A DNA stretch of 64,000 bases from Natronorubrum daqingense (GTDB lineage Archaea; Halobacteriota; Halobacteria; Halobacteriales; Natrialbaceae), in NCBI RefSeq assembly GCF_001971705.1, contig NZ_CP019327.1:2604001-2668000 (forward strand). Direction: 5' to 3'. How positions within the stretch are numbered: the stretch's first letter is position 1; each line of letters opens with the position of its first letter. Positions 8,044 through 16,210 of this stretch are shown piece after piece. The translations under genes and the position numbers were made by a program. Under the pieces are notes generated by a model, which worked only from the letters and a program-made list of their open reading frames with translations, was not told the origin of the DNA and searched no databases.

Positions 8044-8859
8044 ATGAACAAACGAACTGCGAGCATCAGTCTCGGTGTAGCGATGGTGATTTGCATCGTG
8101 CTCGTCTTCTCCGTTGTCTATCCGTTGTCTACGTCGGAGCCACACGCGTTACAGCCGGCTGATGAACGGTTTTCGAGCGATATGCCCGATGAATTCAGTG
8201 TCGAGGCGGAAATCGACCACGATGGAGACCAACAATTGGGAGTAGAAGCTACCGTGATCGACGACGACGCACGACAGCAGGTCGTTGACGAAACGGACAC
8301 CCGAACCGAGCGGTATCAATCTGCTCCCGATGACGACGTGTATCTTCGATCAGAACTGAGTGGGTGGACTGACGAGCAGGTAGATACTCGACTCGAGGCG
8401 ATCGAAAGCGACGATGAGCGAACACTTCTCGTTGAGGAACACGGCGACGAGTCCACAACGATCGTCGTCAGAGACGAATCGGATACTGATCTCAAAGACG
8501 AGATTTCGGGAGCAACGTCAGTAGTCACTGAGAGCTTGCATCCTTCTGATTACGAACACGTAGCGGAGACAGCCAATCGCTCTACATACGAACCACGGGA
8601 CGGCTGGGTTGACGAAGCAGACGCATACCGTATCACGGATTCGTCGGGCGAAGTCACCGTCGATCCAGATTCCTATGCTGTTCAGGCTGCGAACGTCACC
8701 TGGGATGTGACGCCGTCTACCGAAACGTATGCTCACTACCTCGTGAGCCAACTGACCAGTGACTACCCACTGACACAGGACATTCGGTACGAAATGCGCT
8801 CGGACACTGCTGAAATTGAAACTCCCGACTGGGTAGCAGAGGTTCGGGACGAACACTAA
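8044..8859 (+). CDS. Hypothetical membrane-anchored extracellular protein
   Basis: A 271-residue protein with an N-terminal hydrophobic segment (residues 8-27, ending VFSVVYPL) that should act as an uncleaved anchor or signal, followed by about 240 acidic soluble residues. No Cys lipobox and no known domain recognised. Codon use is less GC-biased than the flanking core genes, in keeping with the accessory segment. A strong TATA region about 25 nt upstream supports the ATG at 8044. Function unknown. Confidence 0.7.
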   Translation: MNKRTASISLGVAMVICIVLVFSVVYPLSTSEPHALQPADERFSSDMPDEFSVEAEIDHDGDQQLGVEATVIDDDARQQVVDETDTRTERYQSAPDDDVYLRSELSGWTDEQVDTRLEAIESDDERTLLVEEHGDESTTIVVRDESDTDLKDEISGATSVVTESLHPSDYEHVAETANRSTYEPRDGWVDEADAYRITDSSGEVTVDPDSYAVQAANVTWDVTPSTETYAHYLVSQLTSDYPLTQDIRYEMRSDTAEIETPDWVAEVRDEH

Positions 8860-8870
8860 TCAACACGATC

Positions 8871-9140
8871 CTACCTTCGGTGACCGTACTCGTTTTTCTC
8901 GACGGCGATCGATTGTTCGACGGAAACTGATCCCCCTCGAGTGCTCAATGTCTTGGCACTCTCTCGGCGCTACTCGAGGGTGAGGCCGTCGCGCTCGAGG
9001 GCCTGGCGGGCAGTTGCACTCAGGTGGGCCACGTCGTCACAGGCGGTCATCACTGCTCGAGTCTTGCAGTCGTAGAAGCGGGCTGCACGTTCGATCGCGT
9101 CCATTCGGTGTGCATAGTCGCCGTCGGTTCAGATTCGCAT
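8871..9140 (-). pseudogene. Degenerate short haloarchaeal protein (DUF7692-like)
   Basis: The frame from ATG 9140 reads MRI-stop-TDGDYAHRMDAIERAARFYD, continues through RQALERDGLTLE to a second stop, then RRESAKTLSTRGGSVSVEQS, and ends with TAG at 8871-8873. Ignoring the two internal stops it gives one continuous 89-codon protein. It resembles short haloarchaeal proteins annotated, from memory, as DUF7692. Stop one (TGA, 9131-9129) and stop two (TAG, 8972-8970) each look like a single C-to-T change (CGA to TGA, CAG to TAG). Confidence 0.7.
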
Positions 9141-9548
9141 ACTCGGACTCACGAGCCCTCGAATCCTCGTTTTTTCGACTCACTCACTCGCGCCCGTAGT
9201 CTATAATCGGGGGCTCTTGTCACGCAACTCGAGTGGTCGGCGCGTTGCTCGAGTCGATCGGCGCACAATATGCACACAGTGTTTTCGGTCTTGTGTGCAT
9301 ATTCGGGAATCGGGATTTGTCGACGTGCAACCCCAGGGGAGATTACTGTAGAAATATCGGTAAAGACTCGTTTCTACTTTAATCAGATAGAATGATAAAC
9401 GTTATACTCTATCCAATACCTCCCTACACCAACATATCATAAATTGAGATTGAATAGGTCCCACCCCTAAAATTCGGTTCTGTACCCTTCAATGGAGGAT
9501 TAGGCTGACCTAGACAGGCGGAATATCGTGTTAATGTCGGTTATAGTG
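9141..9548. other. AT-rich region without a gene
   Basis: About 400 bp with composition well below the window's usual GC. Many short AT runs, such as around 9370-9440, and no reading frame with coding character. TGTGCATATT near 9293-9302 and an earlier ATATGCACAC at 9268-9277 form a pair of inverted 9-10-mers. Confidence 0.5.
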
Positions 9549-9588
9549 ACCCTAGAAGCTTTTATATCTGGACGATATACCATAGGGT
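9549..9588. promoter_or_regulatory. Promoter with nested dyads around the TATA box
   Basis: Outer arms ACCCTA (9549-9554) and TAGGGT (9583-9588) enclose inner arms TATATC (9563-9568) and GATATA (9574-9579). The inner left arm is inside TTTTATATC, the likely TATA box for rightward transcription. This is a good candidate operator, possibly used by the downstream orphan protein, although no DNA-binding motif is obvious in it. Confidence 0.45.
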
Positions 9589-9589
9589 A

Positions 9590-9766
9590 GTAAGACAGGA
9601 CAGCATTCCGCTACGAAAAGGTCGAATTGGTTCGAACCTGTTGGCCCAGGTTCGGACACTCCTTTGAGGCAGTAGTCGGTGAGTGGCTCCATGCGACAAT
9701 ACTCACCGGCGTACGTAAACTTTACTGCCGTAAAGTGAGGCGATTAGTCGCTAGTAAGAAAAGACA
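9590..9766 (+). ncRNA. Candidate structured leader or small RNA
   Basis: Between the TATA box at 9560 and the next CDS at 9767 lie about 180 nt with three successive dyads: 9630-9657 (GTTCGAACCTG / CAGGTTCGGAC, one mismatch, 6-nt loop), 9677-9708 (CGGTGAGT / ACTCACCG) and 9719-9736 (ACTTTAC-TGCC-GTAAAGT, perfect). Haloarchaeal mRNAs are usually leaderless, so a long folded leader is unusual. No known RNA family recognised. Confidence 0.4.
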
Positions 9767-10426
9767 TTGAGTCTAAAAACGCTAATAACCGACATTCGGA
9801 ATCGGCACGAAAACCATGGTAGCCTCGAGGATCAGATTACGATTCTCACATTGCACTACTGGGTGCAAACCCGGCCAAGACCTGAAGGCCCCTTCCTAAC
9901 AAAAAGGGAGATGAGTAATCTCCTTGAGGAACTAGGGATAGAACTGGACTGTAACTTAGATGTTGCAGTTGGGAACCTCGAGGAATTCGGTGCCCTAGGT
10001 GGGTTTCGACCAGAAGATAATCCCGACTGGTACACAATTCGCCAACGCGATGGTGAATTCGTAATGGGGGAAGAAGACTTCCCTAAAGCAGTCGATGAGG
10101 AGATAAAAAGAGCACTATGCCATATTAACTCCATGAGTGCTCGCATAGCGATCGCTGATGGAGGAGAAGGGGTAAAACTCAACGACGATGGAAAGACTCT
10201 ACGGGAGGAAGTCGCAGAGGAAGTCGATGTAGATGCAGACGAACTAGCGTCTTACCTCCAAGATGGTGGTGCTAACGAACGACGAGGTAAACTCGATGAA
10301 GTCGTTGAGGCTGTAGAAGACAGTGATACCTTCGAAAGGCCGGATAGTTACGACAAAATCGAGTGGGTCCCAAGCGCAACTCGTCACCACCTTACCAAAC
10401 AAGTGGTGGCGAGATACGGTCTCTGA
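9767..10426 (+). CDS. Hypothetical protein of the accessory segment
   Basis: A 219-residue soluble protein with a predicted helical N-terminal half (LEDQITILTLHYWV, TKREMSNLLEELGIEL) that resembles a winged-helix or MarR-like layout, a middle section rich in Glu and Asp, and a basic-tipped C-terminus (TRHHLTKQVVARYGL). I do not recognise a family. The only well-placed start is TTG 9767. Codon use is distinctly AT-richer than in core genes, suggesting horizontal origin. A hairpin terminator follows 9 bp after the stop. Confidence 0.65.
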   Translation: MSLKTLITDIRNRHENHGSLEDQITILTLHYWVQTRPRPEGPFLTKREMSNLLEELGIELDCNLDVAVGNLEEFGALGGFRPEDNPDWYTIRQRDGEFVMGEEDFPKAVDEEIKRALCHINSMSARIAIADGGEGVKLNDDGKTLREEVAEEVDVDADELASYLQDGGANERRGKLDEVVEAVEDSDTFERPDSYDKIEWVPSATRHHLTKQVVARYGL

Positions 10427-10434
10427 GTTGGCCT

Positions 10435-10478
10435 ATTTCCCTCTTGGGAAATATTTAGAGCCGAATTTTTTATTATTC
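10435..10478 (+). terminator. Hairpin plus T-rich terminator
   Basis: ATTTCCC-TCTT-GGGAAAT (10435-10452) is a perfect 7-bp stem, followed after a short spacer by a T-rich run at 10466-10477. It is placed directly after the 219-residue gene. Confidence 0.55.
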
Positions 10479-10783
10479 TGACCTGTACAATCAATTCTCA
10501 GATACGATTCACAGGTGTAAGCTTGACCTGTGGTCCCAGAATAGCCACCGTTTCCTGTCCATTAGGTGGAGACCGGCGAAAGCAGGGCGGGGTCCATCGA
10601 ATGCACTTTCCGGGTGTCTGGTGGGTCTAAATCCATCGAATTTTCGACACAGCGGTGCTGTGCGGGGCGGTGTATATTTTGATTTTGTGTCGTTAGACAC
10701 ATCCGCCAAGGGGGCGTTCGCGCGAACCCCCTGCCTCAAGGTATGAACGACGCCGTCTGCTCGCTTCGCTCGCCGCCGTCTAA
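10479..10783. other. Region without a convincing gene
   Basis: Contains dyads CACAGC-GGT-GCTGTG (10648-10662) and GTTCGCGCGAAC flanked by G5/C5 runs (about 10714-10731), and a direct repeat TCCATCGAAT. A 76-codon frame on the minus strand has no family features and lacks a promoter. A structured RNA is possible but not supported. Confidence 0.45.
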
Positions 10784-10943
10784 TTCAAATCCATCTCCGT
10801 TCGTGATTCACTTCTTACGTTCGCTCATCGCAGAATCACGGGCACGATGGGATTATGAACCACGGTCGCAGCAAGCTGCTCCCTGATTCAAATCCCCTCT
10901 CGGTTCGTGATTCACTCCTCGCGTTCGCTCGTCGCAGAATCAC
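10784..10943 (-). repeat. Tandem trailer repeat after tRNA-Arg (period about 104 bp)
   Basis: Bases 10784-10866 and 10887-10970 are near copies offset by 103-104 bp; the second runs into the 3' end of tRNA-Arg. Each has a hairpin (CGTGATTC / GAATCACG at 10802-10840 and 10906-10944), an inverted T-arm (TTCAAATCC), and a tRNA-3'-end sequence. The displaced tRNA end in the first copy has an extra base in the T-loop (GATTATGAAC for GATTTGAAC on the plus strand). Confidence 0.8.
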
Positions 10944-11017
10944 GGGCACGATGGGATTTGAACCCACGACCGTCGGATTAGAAGTCCGACGCTCTTTCCG
11001 GACTGAGCTACGTGCCC
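10944..11017 (-). tRNA. tRNA-Arg (anticodon TCT)
   Basis: A 74-nt cloverleaf on the minus strand: acceptor GGGCACG / CGTGCCC, anticodon stem TCGGA / TCCGA with loop CTTCTAA, and T-arm GTGGG-TTCAAAT-CCCAT. CCA is not encoded. A TATA-like element GCTTATACC lies about 27 nt upstream (11041-11050). The 3' end is the apparent template for the repeats at 10784-10943 and 7754-7833. Confidence 0.95.
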
Positions 11018-11210
11018 TCGAGTACGAATCCACGATCAATCGGTATAAGCAGTGTGGATTGAACCTGCAGGGGTGACTACGCGTATCTCACGGCCAGTGA
11101 CTCGCGTCTGTGCTGACGCACACGGTCTCCGAACCGGGTCGATTGCTGTCTCTCAAGGGGGCGTCCGTGTGCGAAAAAGAAGTCAATAGCTGTGACCGCA
11201 GTTGCCGCGT

Positions 11211-11669
11211 TTAGAGTCCCTCGGGGTCGTCGTCTTCGTCTTCGTCGTCTTCGTCGTCGTCTTCGTCACCGTTCATACCATCGTCTTCTTCTGCGCCCAT
11301 GCCGCCTTCGTCGTCTTCGTCATCGGCGTCTGCATCCGCGTCGGCATCGTCGTCTTCGTCGTCTTCTACGCCGTTGTCTTCGTCATCGTCGGCATCCGCA
11401 TCTTCATCCTCGTCATCGTCGTCGTCCATTGGGTCATCGTCATCATCCATCTCGTCGTCATCATCATCCATCTCATCGTCGTCATCGTCTACGTCGTCGT
11501 CCATCGCGTCGTCGTCCATCCCGTCTTCATCGTCGGCATCGGGTTCGCCGTCGTCGGCCGGCTCGTCTTCTTCTTCTTCATCGTCGTCCATACAGCCAGC
11601 AACTGCCGCAATCATCCCGACGCCGAGGGCTTTCGTGAATCGACGTCGATCGAGGGTTGGTGCTTTCAT
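11211..11669 (-). CDS. Poly-aspartate Tat lipoprotein
   Basis: A 152-residue exported protein. The first 25 residues form a Tat signal (DRRRFTKALGVGM) with lipobox VAGC. The rest is almost wholly Asp and Glu with a few Met, Ala and Gly, including long runs of D. No folded domain is expected; it should be a disordered polyanion tethered to the membrane. ATG 11669 is favoured over 11687 because ATTATTTG lies about 34 nt upstream of it. It could bind divalent cations, but no function is established. The GAC/GAT repeat tract is prone to slippage, so length may vary. Confidence 0.65.
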   Translation of the reverse strand: MKAPTLDRRRFTKALGVGMIAAVAGCMDDDEEEEDEPADDGEPDADDEDGMDDDAMDDDVDDDDDEMDDDDDEMDDDDDPMDDDDDEDEDADADDDEDNGVEDDEDDDADADADADDEDDEGGMGAEEDDGMNGDEDDDEDDEDEDDDPEGL

Positions 11670-12028
11670 AACGCGCGTCCGGAGCATCCAGCGATTGGCA
11701 AATAATGGGGACCGTCCGTTGAATTTGATACTCTCGAGTTTGGATGAATTATCGCAGTTAACTCGAGATAACCTCGCCGTTTCGAACTCACACGTTGTTT
11801 TGCGCTGTAGAATCTATCCGTTCTCGAGGGAGACCCTCTCCCATATTCGACTTGCAACTCACACCGTGTCCGTCCCGACGTGGCGATCACCAAACCACCC
11901 GTGAGCGCACTCGAGGGGTGGCTTTTCTCCGTGTTTGCTACTCGTACAACGGTTGTTCTCGGCGAGGAAGGTCGCGTCCGAAACGACGAACACAGCGCTT
12001 ATGCACGTCTCGGCGGTAGATGCTCTCG
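11670..12028. other. Divergent promoter region, no gene
   Basis: 359 bp between the poly-Asp lipoprotein and the UPF0200 gene. TATA candidates face both ways (11701-11707 minus, GCTTATGC at 11998-12005 plus). No coding frame is supported. Confidence 0.55.
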
Positions 12029-12601
12029 ATGCACGTCATCGGAACGGTGGGGCTCCCCGGCAGCGGGAAGGGCGAGGCAGCCACCGTCGCACGCGAGAAC
12101 GGAATTCCGGTGGTGACGATGGGCGACGTCGTCAGACAGGAAACCGCCGATCGCGGGCTCGATCCCTCGAAAGACCACGGTAGCGTCGCGAAGGCACTCC
12201 GCGAGGAACACGGCCCGGCAGCGATCGCCGAACGCTCGCTGCCGATGATCGCCGACCGACTCGAGGATCACGAGACGGTGCTGGTCGACGGCATTCGCTC
12301 GGATACCGAAGTCGACGTCTTCGAATCGGAGTTCGACGACGCGTTCACGCTCGTGAGTATCGAAGCGCCCTTCGAGGTTCGTGCCGAGCGAATCGACGCC
12401 CGCGGTCGCGACCTCGGCGAGGACGACGGCGGGGAAGCCCTCGCGACTCGCGACGAGCGCGAACGCGGCTTCGGGATGGACGACGCGATGGCTCGCGCCG
12501 ACGTCGTCATCGACAACACCGACTCGCTCGAGGCGTATCACGACCGAATCGAGCGGATTATCCACCAGCAGACGCACGATACGGAGGTCCACCACTCATG
12601 A
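12029..12601 (+). CDS. UPF0200 family P-loop NTPase (dephospho-CoA-kinase-like)
   Basis: A 190-residue P-loop protein. Walker A is GLPGSGKGE at residues 8-16, followed by MGDVVRQE and a DGIRSDTEV segment typical of the UPF0200 family, which is related to nucleoside and dephospho-CoA kinases. The reaction is not established for the family. ATG 12029 fits a TATA box 27 nt upstream better than ATG 12020. Its last codon overlaps the ATG of the UPF0201 gene (ATGA), a pair conserved in archaea (family knowledge), so the two probably act together. Confidence 0.85.
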   Translation: MHVIGTVGLPGSGKGEAATVARENGIPVVTMGDVVRQETADRGLDPSKDHGSVAKALREEHGPAAIAERSLPMIADRLEDHETVLVDGIRSDTEVDVFESEFDDAFTLVSIEAPFEVRAERIDARGRDLGEDDGGEALATRDERERGFGMDDAMARADVVIDNTDSLEAYHDRIERIIHQQTHDTEVHHS

Positions 12602-13011
12602 CCGATATCTACCGCGTCGACGTCGAGATTACGGCTCCGGTGTACGATACCGAAGTGACGAGTCGCGTCGCCGATGCCATCGTGAACATCTTCCCCAACG
12701 CCGATCTCGAGGAGGGATTCGGCGAGATCAGCGCCAGCGCACACTCGATGGATCACTTCTCGGAACTGCTCCATCGACAGGAAATCTTAGACACCGCACG
12801 CGGCGAATTCTTTGGAAGCCGTGAGGGAGACACGTTCTCCTTCGCACTCAAGAAACAGGCCGCATTCGAGGATCGGGTCAACTTCTCGGTCGGTGAACCG
12901 GACGAACTCGGCGAGATTGCCGTCCGCGTTCGCGTCGAAGAACCCACGCTCGAGGAGTACGTCGACCACATCGCCCCACCGACGGAAGACGGGCGCCCGA
13001 TCGACCCCTGA
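12598..13011 (+). CDS. UPF0201 family RNA-binding-like protein
   Basis: A 137-residue protein of the archaeal UPF0201 family, with a ferredoxin-like fold and an N-terminal strand pattern IYRVDVEITAPVYDTEV related to ribosomal L5-type RNA-binding domains. It overlaps the upstream UPF0200 gene by 4 bp, so translation is coupled. The C-terminus (THEEYVDHIAPP-like, ending GRPIDP) is usual for the family. No catalytic residues are evident. Confidence 0.83.
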   Translation: MTDIYRVDVEITAPVYDTEVTSRVADAIVNIFPNADLEEGFGEISASAHSMDHFSELLHRQEILDTARGEFFGSREGDTFSFALKKQAAFEDRVNFSVGEPDELGEIAVRVRVEEPTLEEYVDHIAPPTEDGRPIDP

Positions 13012-13033
13012 GTCTCTCGCTGCGCGACTCGAG

Positions 13034-13411
13034 TCAGGAGTGGCTGTGTGCGCACGACGTTCTCGCTCGATAGACCTGCCAGCCACAGTACAACGAGCCG
13101 AGGGCGAAGATGACGACGGCACCCGCATACTGCGAGGTGGGGGCACTCGCGTACGCGATTGCGGCGAAGCCGGTCATTCCACCCGTGAACGCGAGTCCGG
13201 TCACGTGGGTCATGCTCGCCTCGAAGAGTGCCGCGAGGAGCAACACCACCGCGGCGTAGACTCCTCCCAGCCCCATGCTAATCTGGTCGATCCCGCCGTC
13301 TTGAATCGAACTGTGGAGTACCAACACCTGCAACACGACCAATACTCCGAACACGACGACGAGCGGACGATTTCGGGCGGCACGACGGCCCACCGTTGAC
13401 CGACCTGACAT
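13034..13411 (-). CDS. Small membrane protein, four predicted helices
   Basis: A 125-residue protein with a basic N-terminus (GRSTVGRRAARNR) and four hydrophobic segments near residues 17-33, 46-63, 68-86 and 94-110, ending in a His/Ser tail. No family recognised. AGAATTAACTCC about 28 nt upstream supports ATG 13411. It converges on the UPF0201 gene and is separated from srp54 by 220 bp without a gene. Confidence 0.7.
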   Translation of the reverse strand: MSGRSTVGRRAARNRPLVVVFGVLVVLQVLVLHSSIQDGGIDQISMGLGGVYAAVVLLLAALFEASMTHVTGLAFTGGMTGFAAIAYASAPTSQYAGAVVIFALGSLYCGWQVYRARTSCAHSHS

Positions 13412-13631
13412 ACTGTTGCACTATTTCCGTCGGGGAGTTAATTCTTTCTCGAGTGTTCAGAGCGGAATCGAACGTTTCCGAACGGGGATTCGTGCCCGCG
13501 GTGAGGTCAGTTACTCGCCTCGACGTAGTGGCAACCGAACGGTTTCGACGAGAAAAACGATCGAATTTGCTCGAATTGTACTGGCTGGAACGATCGGTAC
13601 GTTCGATACCGAGGGCCACGCGCACTTTCGA

Positions 13632-15023
13632 TTAGCCGAATGGGCCCATTCCGCCCATGCCACCACCGCCGCCACCGCCGCCTTGCATCTGCTTCATCAT
13701 CCGTTGCATCTCCTGTTCGGAGCCCATGCCCTGGAACTGCTTGATGGTCTTTTCCATCATCTTGTACTGCTGGAGTAACTCCCGAACCTTCTCCTCCTCG
13801 GTGCCCGACCCGCGGGCGATGCGTTCGATCTGGTTCGCGCCGATGGCCTTCGGATACTCCTTTTCGGCGTCGGTCATCGAGTCCATGATGACGCTGAAGG
13901 TTCGCATTCGCTCTTGGGTGACGTCCATCGCGTCGTCGGGCAACTGGTCTTTGATCCCGCCGCCGAAGCCGGGGATCATGTCCATCACCTGATCGAGGGG
14001 ACCCATGTTGTTCATGGCCTCCATCTGCTTTTGCATGTCGTTCAGGGTGAACTGGCCCTGAAGCATGTCCTCTGGCTCCCAATCCTCCTCGTCCATCTCG
14101 GTCTGTTGCATCGCGCGCTCGACGCGCTCCGTGAGTTGTCCGAGGTCGCCCATGCCGAGCAGTCGGGAGATGAAGCCGTCCGGTTCGAAGCGTTCGACGT
14201 CTTGGACCTCCTCACCGGTCCCGAGGAAGGCGATCGACGAATCGGTCTGGTCGACCGCAGTGAGCGCGCCACCACCCTTCGCCGTCCCGTCGAGTTTCGT
14301 GATGACGACGCCGTCGATACCGATCGACTCGTCGAACTGCTGGGCCTGGTCCTTCGCACCCTGCCCGATTGCCGCGTCGAGCACGAGCAACGAGGTGTCG
14401 GGTTCGACGACGCCTTCGATCTGCTCGATCTCGTCGATTAGATCGTCCTCGAGCGCGTGGCGACCCGCCGTGTCCACGATGTGGACGTCGGCCTCGCTGG
14501 TCTCCTCGAGTCCCTTTCGGGCGATTTCGACGGGGTCCTCGGCGTCGGGGTTGCCGTAGAAGTCGACCTCGGCGCGCTCGGTCATCTCCTTCGCCTGATC
14601 GTACGCACCGGGCCGGAAGGTGTCGGTCTGGATCACGGCGGGACGGAGCCCCTTCGTCGAGAACCACCAGGCCATCTTCGCCGCGGATGTCGTCTTCCCT
14701 GACCCCTGCAGTCCGGCGAGCAGGATGGTCTGTTCCTCGAGGGGCAGATCCGTCGATTCGCCGATGAGGTCTACCAGTTCCTCGTAGACGATGCTGAGAA
14801 CGAAGTCCCGTGCCGGCGTGCCGGCCGGAGGCTCTTCCTCGAGCGATCGCTCTTTGATGTTGTCCGACAGTTCCATCACGAGCGAGACGTCGACGTCGGC
14901 CGAAAGCAAGGAGCGTTGGATCTCCTTGACGATCTCCTCGATGTCCTCCTCGCTGAGTCGTGACTTCCCGCGGAGTTTGTCGAGGGTACCCCGCAGAGAA
15001 CTCCCGAGATCGTCGAGTACCAT
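13632..15023 (-). CDS. srp54: Signal recognition particle 54 kDa protein
   Basis: A 463-residue SRP GTPase that binds 7S RNA and nascent signal sequences and docks with FtsY. The N domain is residues 1-90. The G domain shows GLQGSGKTT (G1), DTFRPGA (G2), DTAGRH (G3) and [11 protein letters not shown] (G4). The M domain from about 300 carries the GMGDLG hinge and is Met-rich ([12 protein letters not shown]), ending in a Gly/Met tail ([13 protein letters not shown]). CCTTTAACACC about 28 nt upstream fits ATG 15023. Its partner ftsY is at 31985-33436. Confidence 0.98.
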   Translation of the reverse strand: MVLDDLGSSLRGTLDKLRGKSRLSEEDIEEIVKEIQRSLLSADVDVSLVMELSDNIKERSLEEEPPAGTPARDFVLSIVYEELVDLIGESTDLPLEEQTILLAGLQGSGKTTSAAKMAWWFSTKGLRPAVIQTDTFRPGAYDQAKEMTERAEVDFYGNPDAEDPVEIARKGLEETSEADVHIVDTAGRHALEDDLIDEIEQIEGVVEPDTSLLVLDAAIGQGAKDQAQQFDESIGIDGVVITKLDGTAKGGGALTAVDQTDSSIAFLGTGEEVQDVERFEPDGFISRLLGMGDLGQLTERVERAMQQTEMDEEDWEPEDMLQGQFTLNDMQKQMEAMNNMGPLDQVMDMIPGFGGGIKDQLPDDAMDVTQERMRTFSVIMDSMTDAEKEYPKAIGANQIERIARGSGTEEEKVRELLQQYKMMEKTIKQFQGMGSEQEMQRMMKQMQGGGGGGGGMGGMGPFG

Positions 15024-15085
15024 TTGCCAGGACTACGGGGCGACGGTGTTAAAGGCTTTTTCTACGGTCGACAGCAGGGGTCCGG

Positions 15086-15547
15086 TCACTCGTCCGTCGC
15101 CTCCACTTCGTCCCACCACTGCTCGATTCGCGTTTCGACGGCGGCCAATACGACAGAGAGAACGTCTCTCGGGTGCAACGACGGCAACTCGAGATCGGTC
15201 GTGTCGTTCCCAGCAGGCGGCTGGTGGAAGTGAAGCCTGTCGTTGTGCGCGTTCGGATGGCGATCCCAGCGACACTCCCACCGTTCGTCACTCGCCATCG
15301 ATTCGACGTAGTGAAACGAGAAATCGCCAGTCGTGAACCAACGGCAATCGAGCCTCCCTGCCGTCACCTTCGACGGGTACTGCTCGTCGTCGAGGCGCAC
15401 ACGAAGCTCCCGAGGTTCGTCGCTGTTTGGATCGAACACAGTCTCCTCGACGATGGGTTCAGCCGAGAACTGGCGCTCGAGCAACCGAAGCGTTCGACGG
15501 TCGGGTGGGCCAGTTGTCGGCTGGCCCCCGCTTTCGGGAGCCGTCAT
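15086..15547 (-). CDS. TumE/DUF6516-like protein, partner of the HTH gene
   Basis: A 153-residue soluble protein with the block VTAGRLDCRWFTTGDFSFHYVES, then RWECRWDRHPNAHNDRLHFHQPP, and a C-terminal helix DVLSVVLAAVETRIEQWWDE. These conserved Trp/His-rich blocks match haloarchaeal proteins related, from memory, to the TumE (DUF6516) toxin-like family. Its ATG directly follows the TAG of the HTH gene, so they form a tightly coupled pair. By family analogy this would be the toxin-like partner; no catalytic residues are proven. Confidence 0.65.
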   Translation of the reverse strand: MTAPESGGQPTTGPPDRRTLRLLERQFSAEPIVEETVFDPNSDEPRELRVRLDDEQYPSKVTAGRLDCRWFTTGDFSFHYVESMASDERWECRWDRHPNAHNDRLHFHQPPAGNDTTDLELPSLHPRDVLSVVLAAVETRIEQWWDEVEATDE

Positions 15548-16084
15548 CTAAGCCGGAATGAGATGACCGTTGTTCTGTGAGATTTGCCGTGCGAGTTCGT
15601 AGAGGCGGATGTCTCGTTCCAGTGCGTGCCACTCGCTGAGTCGGTCCATTCGTTCGTGGACGCGCTCGTGATCGGCGTGATCGAAGACCGAGACTGCCGA
15701 CGGATCGTCCGTTCCGAACTGGTCAACGAACTCCTCGCGACGCGCCTCTAACTCGCCGACGCGGTCGATAAGTTCGTCGACTGTCCGATCCTCGACCAAC
15801 CGATTTGCTTCTTGCCACTCGAGATAGCTGTCGTTGCGCTGGTACTGGGCGGGCTGGACGCCCTGATCCGCGCGCACGATGCCCATCTCGGCGAGTCGAT
15901 CGAGGTGCTTTTTCGCCGCGTTCGGCGAACACGCGGCGATCGACGCGATTTCGGCGTACGACGTCGACTCCGTCACCCCGAGCACAGTATCGTAGACGCG
16001 GTCAAACGTATCCGTTCGCTCGCGCCACCGGTCGCGGACCCCATCGACGGCGTCTTGGTCCGGCACCGGATCGAAATCGGTCAT
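15548..16084 (-). CDS. Winged-helix regulator (DUF7342-like), antitoxin-like partner
   Basis: A 178-residue protein with an N-terminal ArsR/MarR-like winged helix: VRDRWRERTDTFDRVYDTVLG, then SYAEIASIAACSPNAAKKHLDRLAEMGIV with the recognition helix around residues 55-70, and a long helical C-terminal half. It fits the haloarchaeal DUF7342 family (from memory). ATG 16084 has ATATTAG 26 nt upstream. A perfect 14-bp palindrome at 16124-16137 lies just upstream of that TATA, a likely operator for autoregulation. It is immediately followed by the TumE-like gene. Confidence 0.75.
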   Translation of the reverse strand: MTDFDPVPDQDAVDGVRDRWRERTDTFDRVYDTVLGVTESTSYAEIASIAACSPNAAKKHLDRLAEMGIVRADQGVQPAQYQRNDSYLEWQEANRLVEDRTVDELIDRVGELEARREEFVDQFGTDDPSAVSVFDHADHERVHERMDRLSEWHALERDIRLYELARQISQNNGHLIPA

Positions 16085-16123
16085 AGTCGTCGTACGCACT
16101 CGAGACTAATATGTGTTCACGGT

Positions 16124-16137
16124 CGCAAATATTTGCG
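16124..16137. promoter_or_regulatory. 14-bp perfect palindrome, candidate operator
   Basis: CGCAAATATTTGCG lies in the divergent region between the HTH gene (start 16084) and the HicB-like gene (start 16211). It sits 40 nt upstream of the HTH start, just outside its TATA box, where a repressor or activator site would be expected. No other copy seen nearby. Confidence 0.55.
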
Positions 16138-16210
16138 TGCTGTGCGCCCATATTGGCACAGGCGCACTGTCGTCGATGCGTATTTCAGCCGTCCAGACCA
16201 ACGCCTTCCT

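Noticed and set aside
10509-10739. 76-codon minus-strand frame between the orphan gene and tRNA-Arg
   Set aside because: No family feature, no promoter; sequence is full of dyads.
7279-10943. Integrase or transposase for the accessory segment
   Set aside because: No frame shows recombinase motifs; the segment's mobility is inferred from its flanks only.
11299-11904. 201-codon Ser-rich plus-strand frame
   Set aside because: It is the complement of the poly-Asp tract (GAC/GAT read as TCG/TCA); the minus-strand gene has a signal peptide and promoter.
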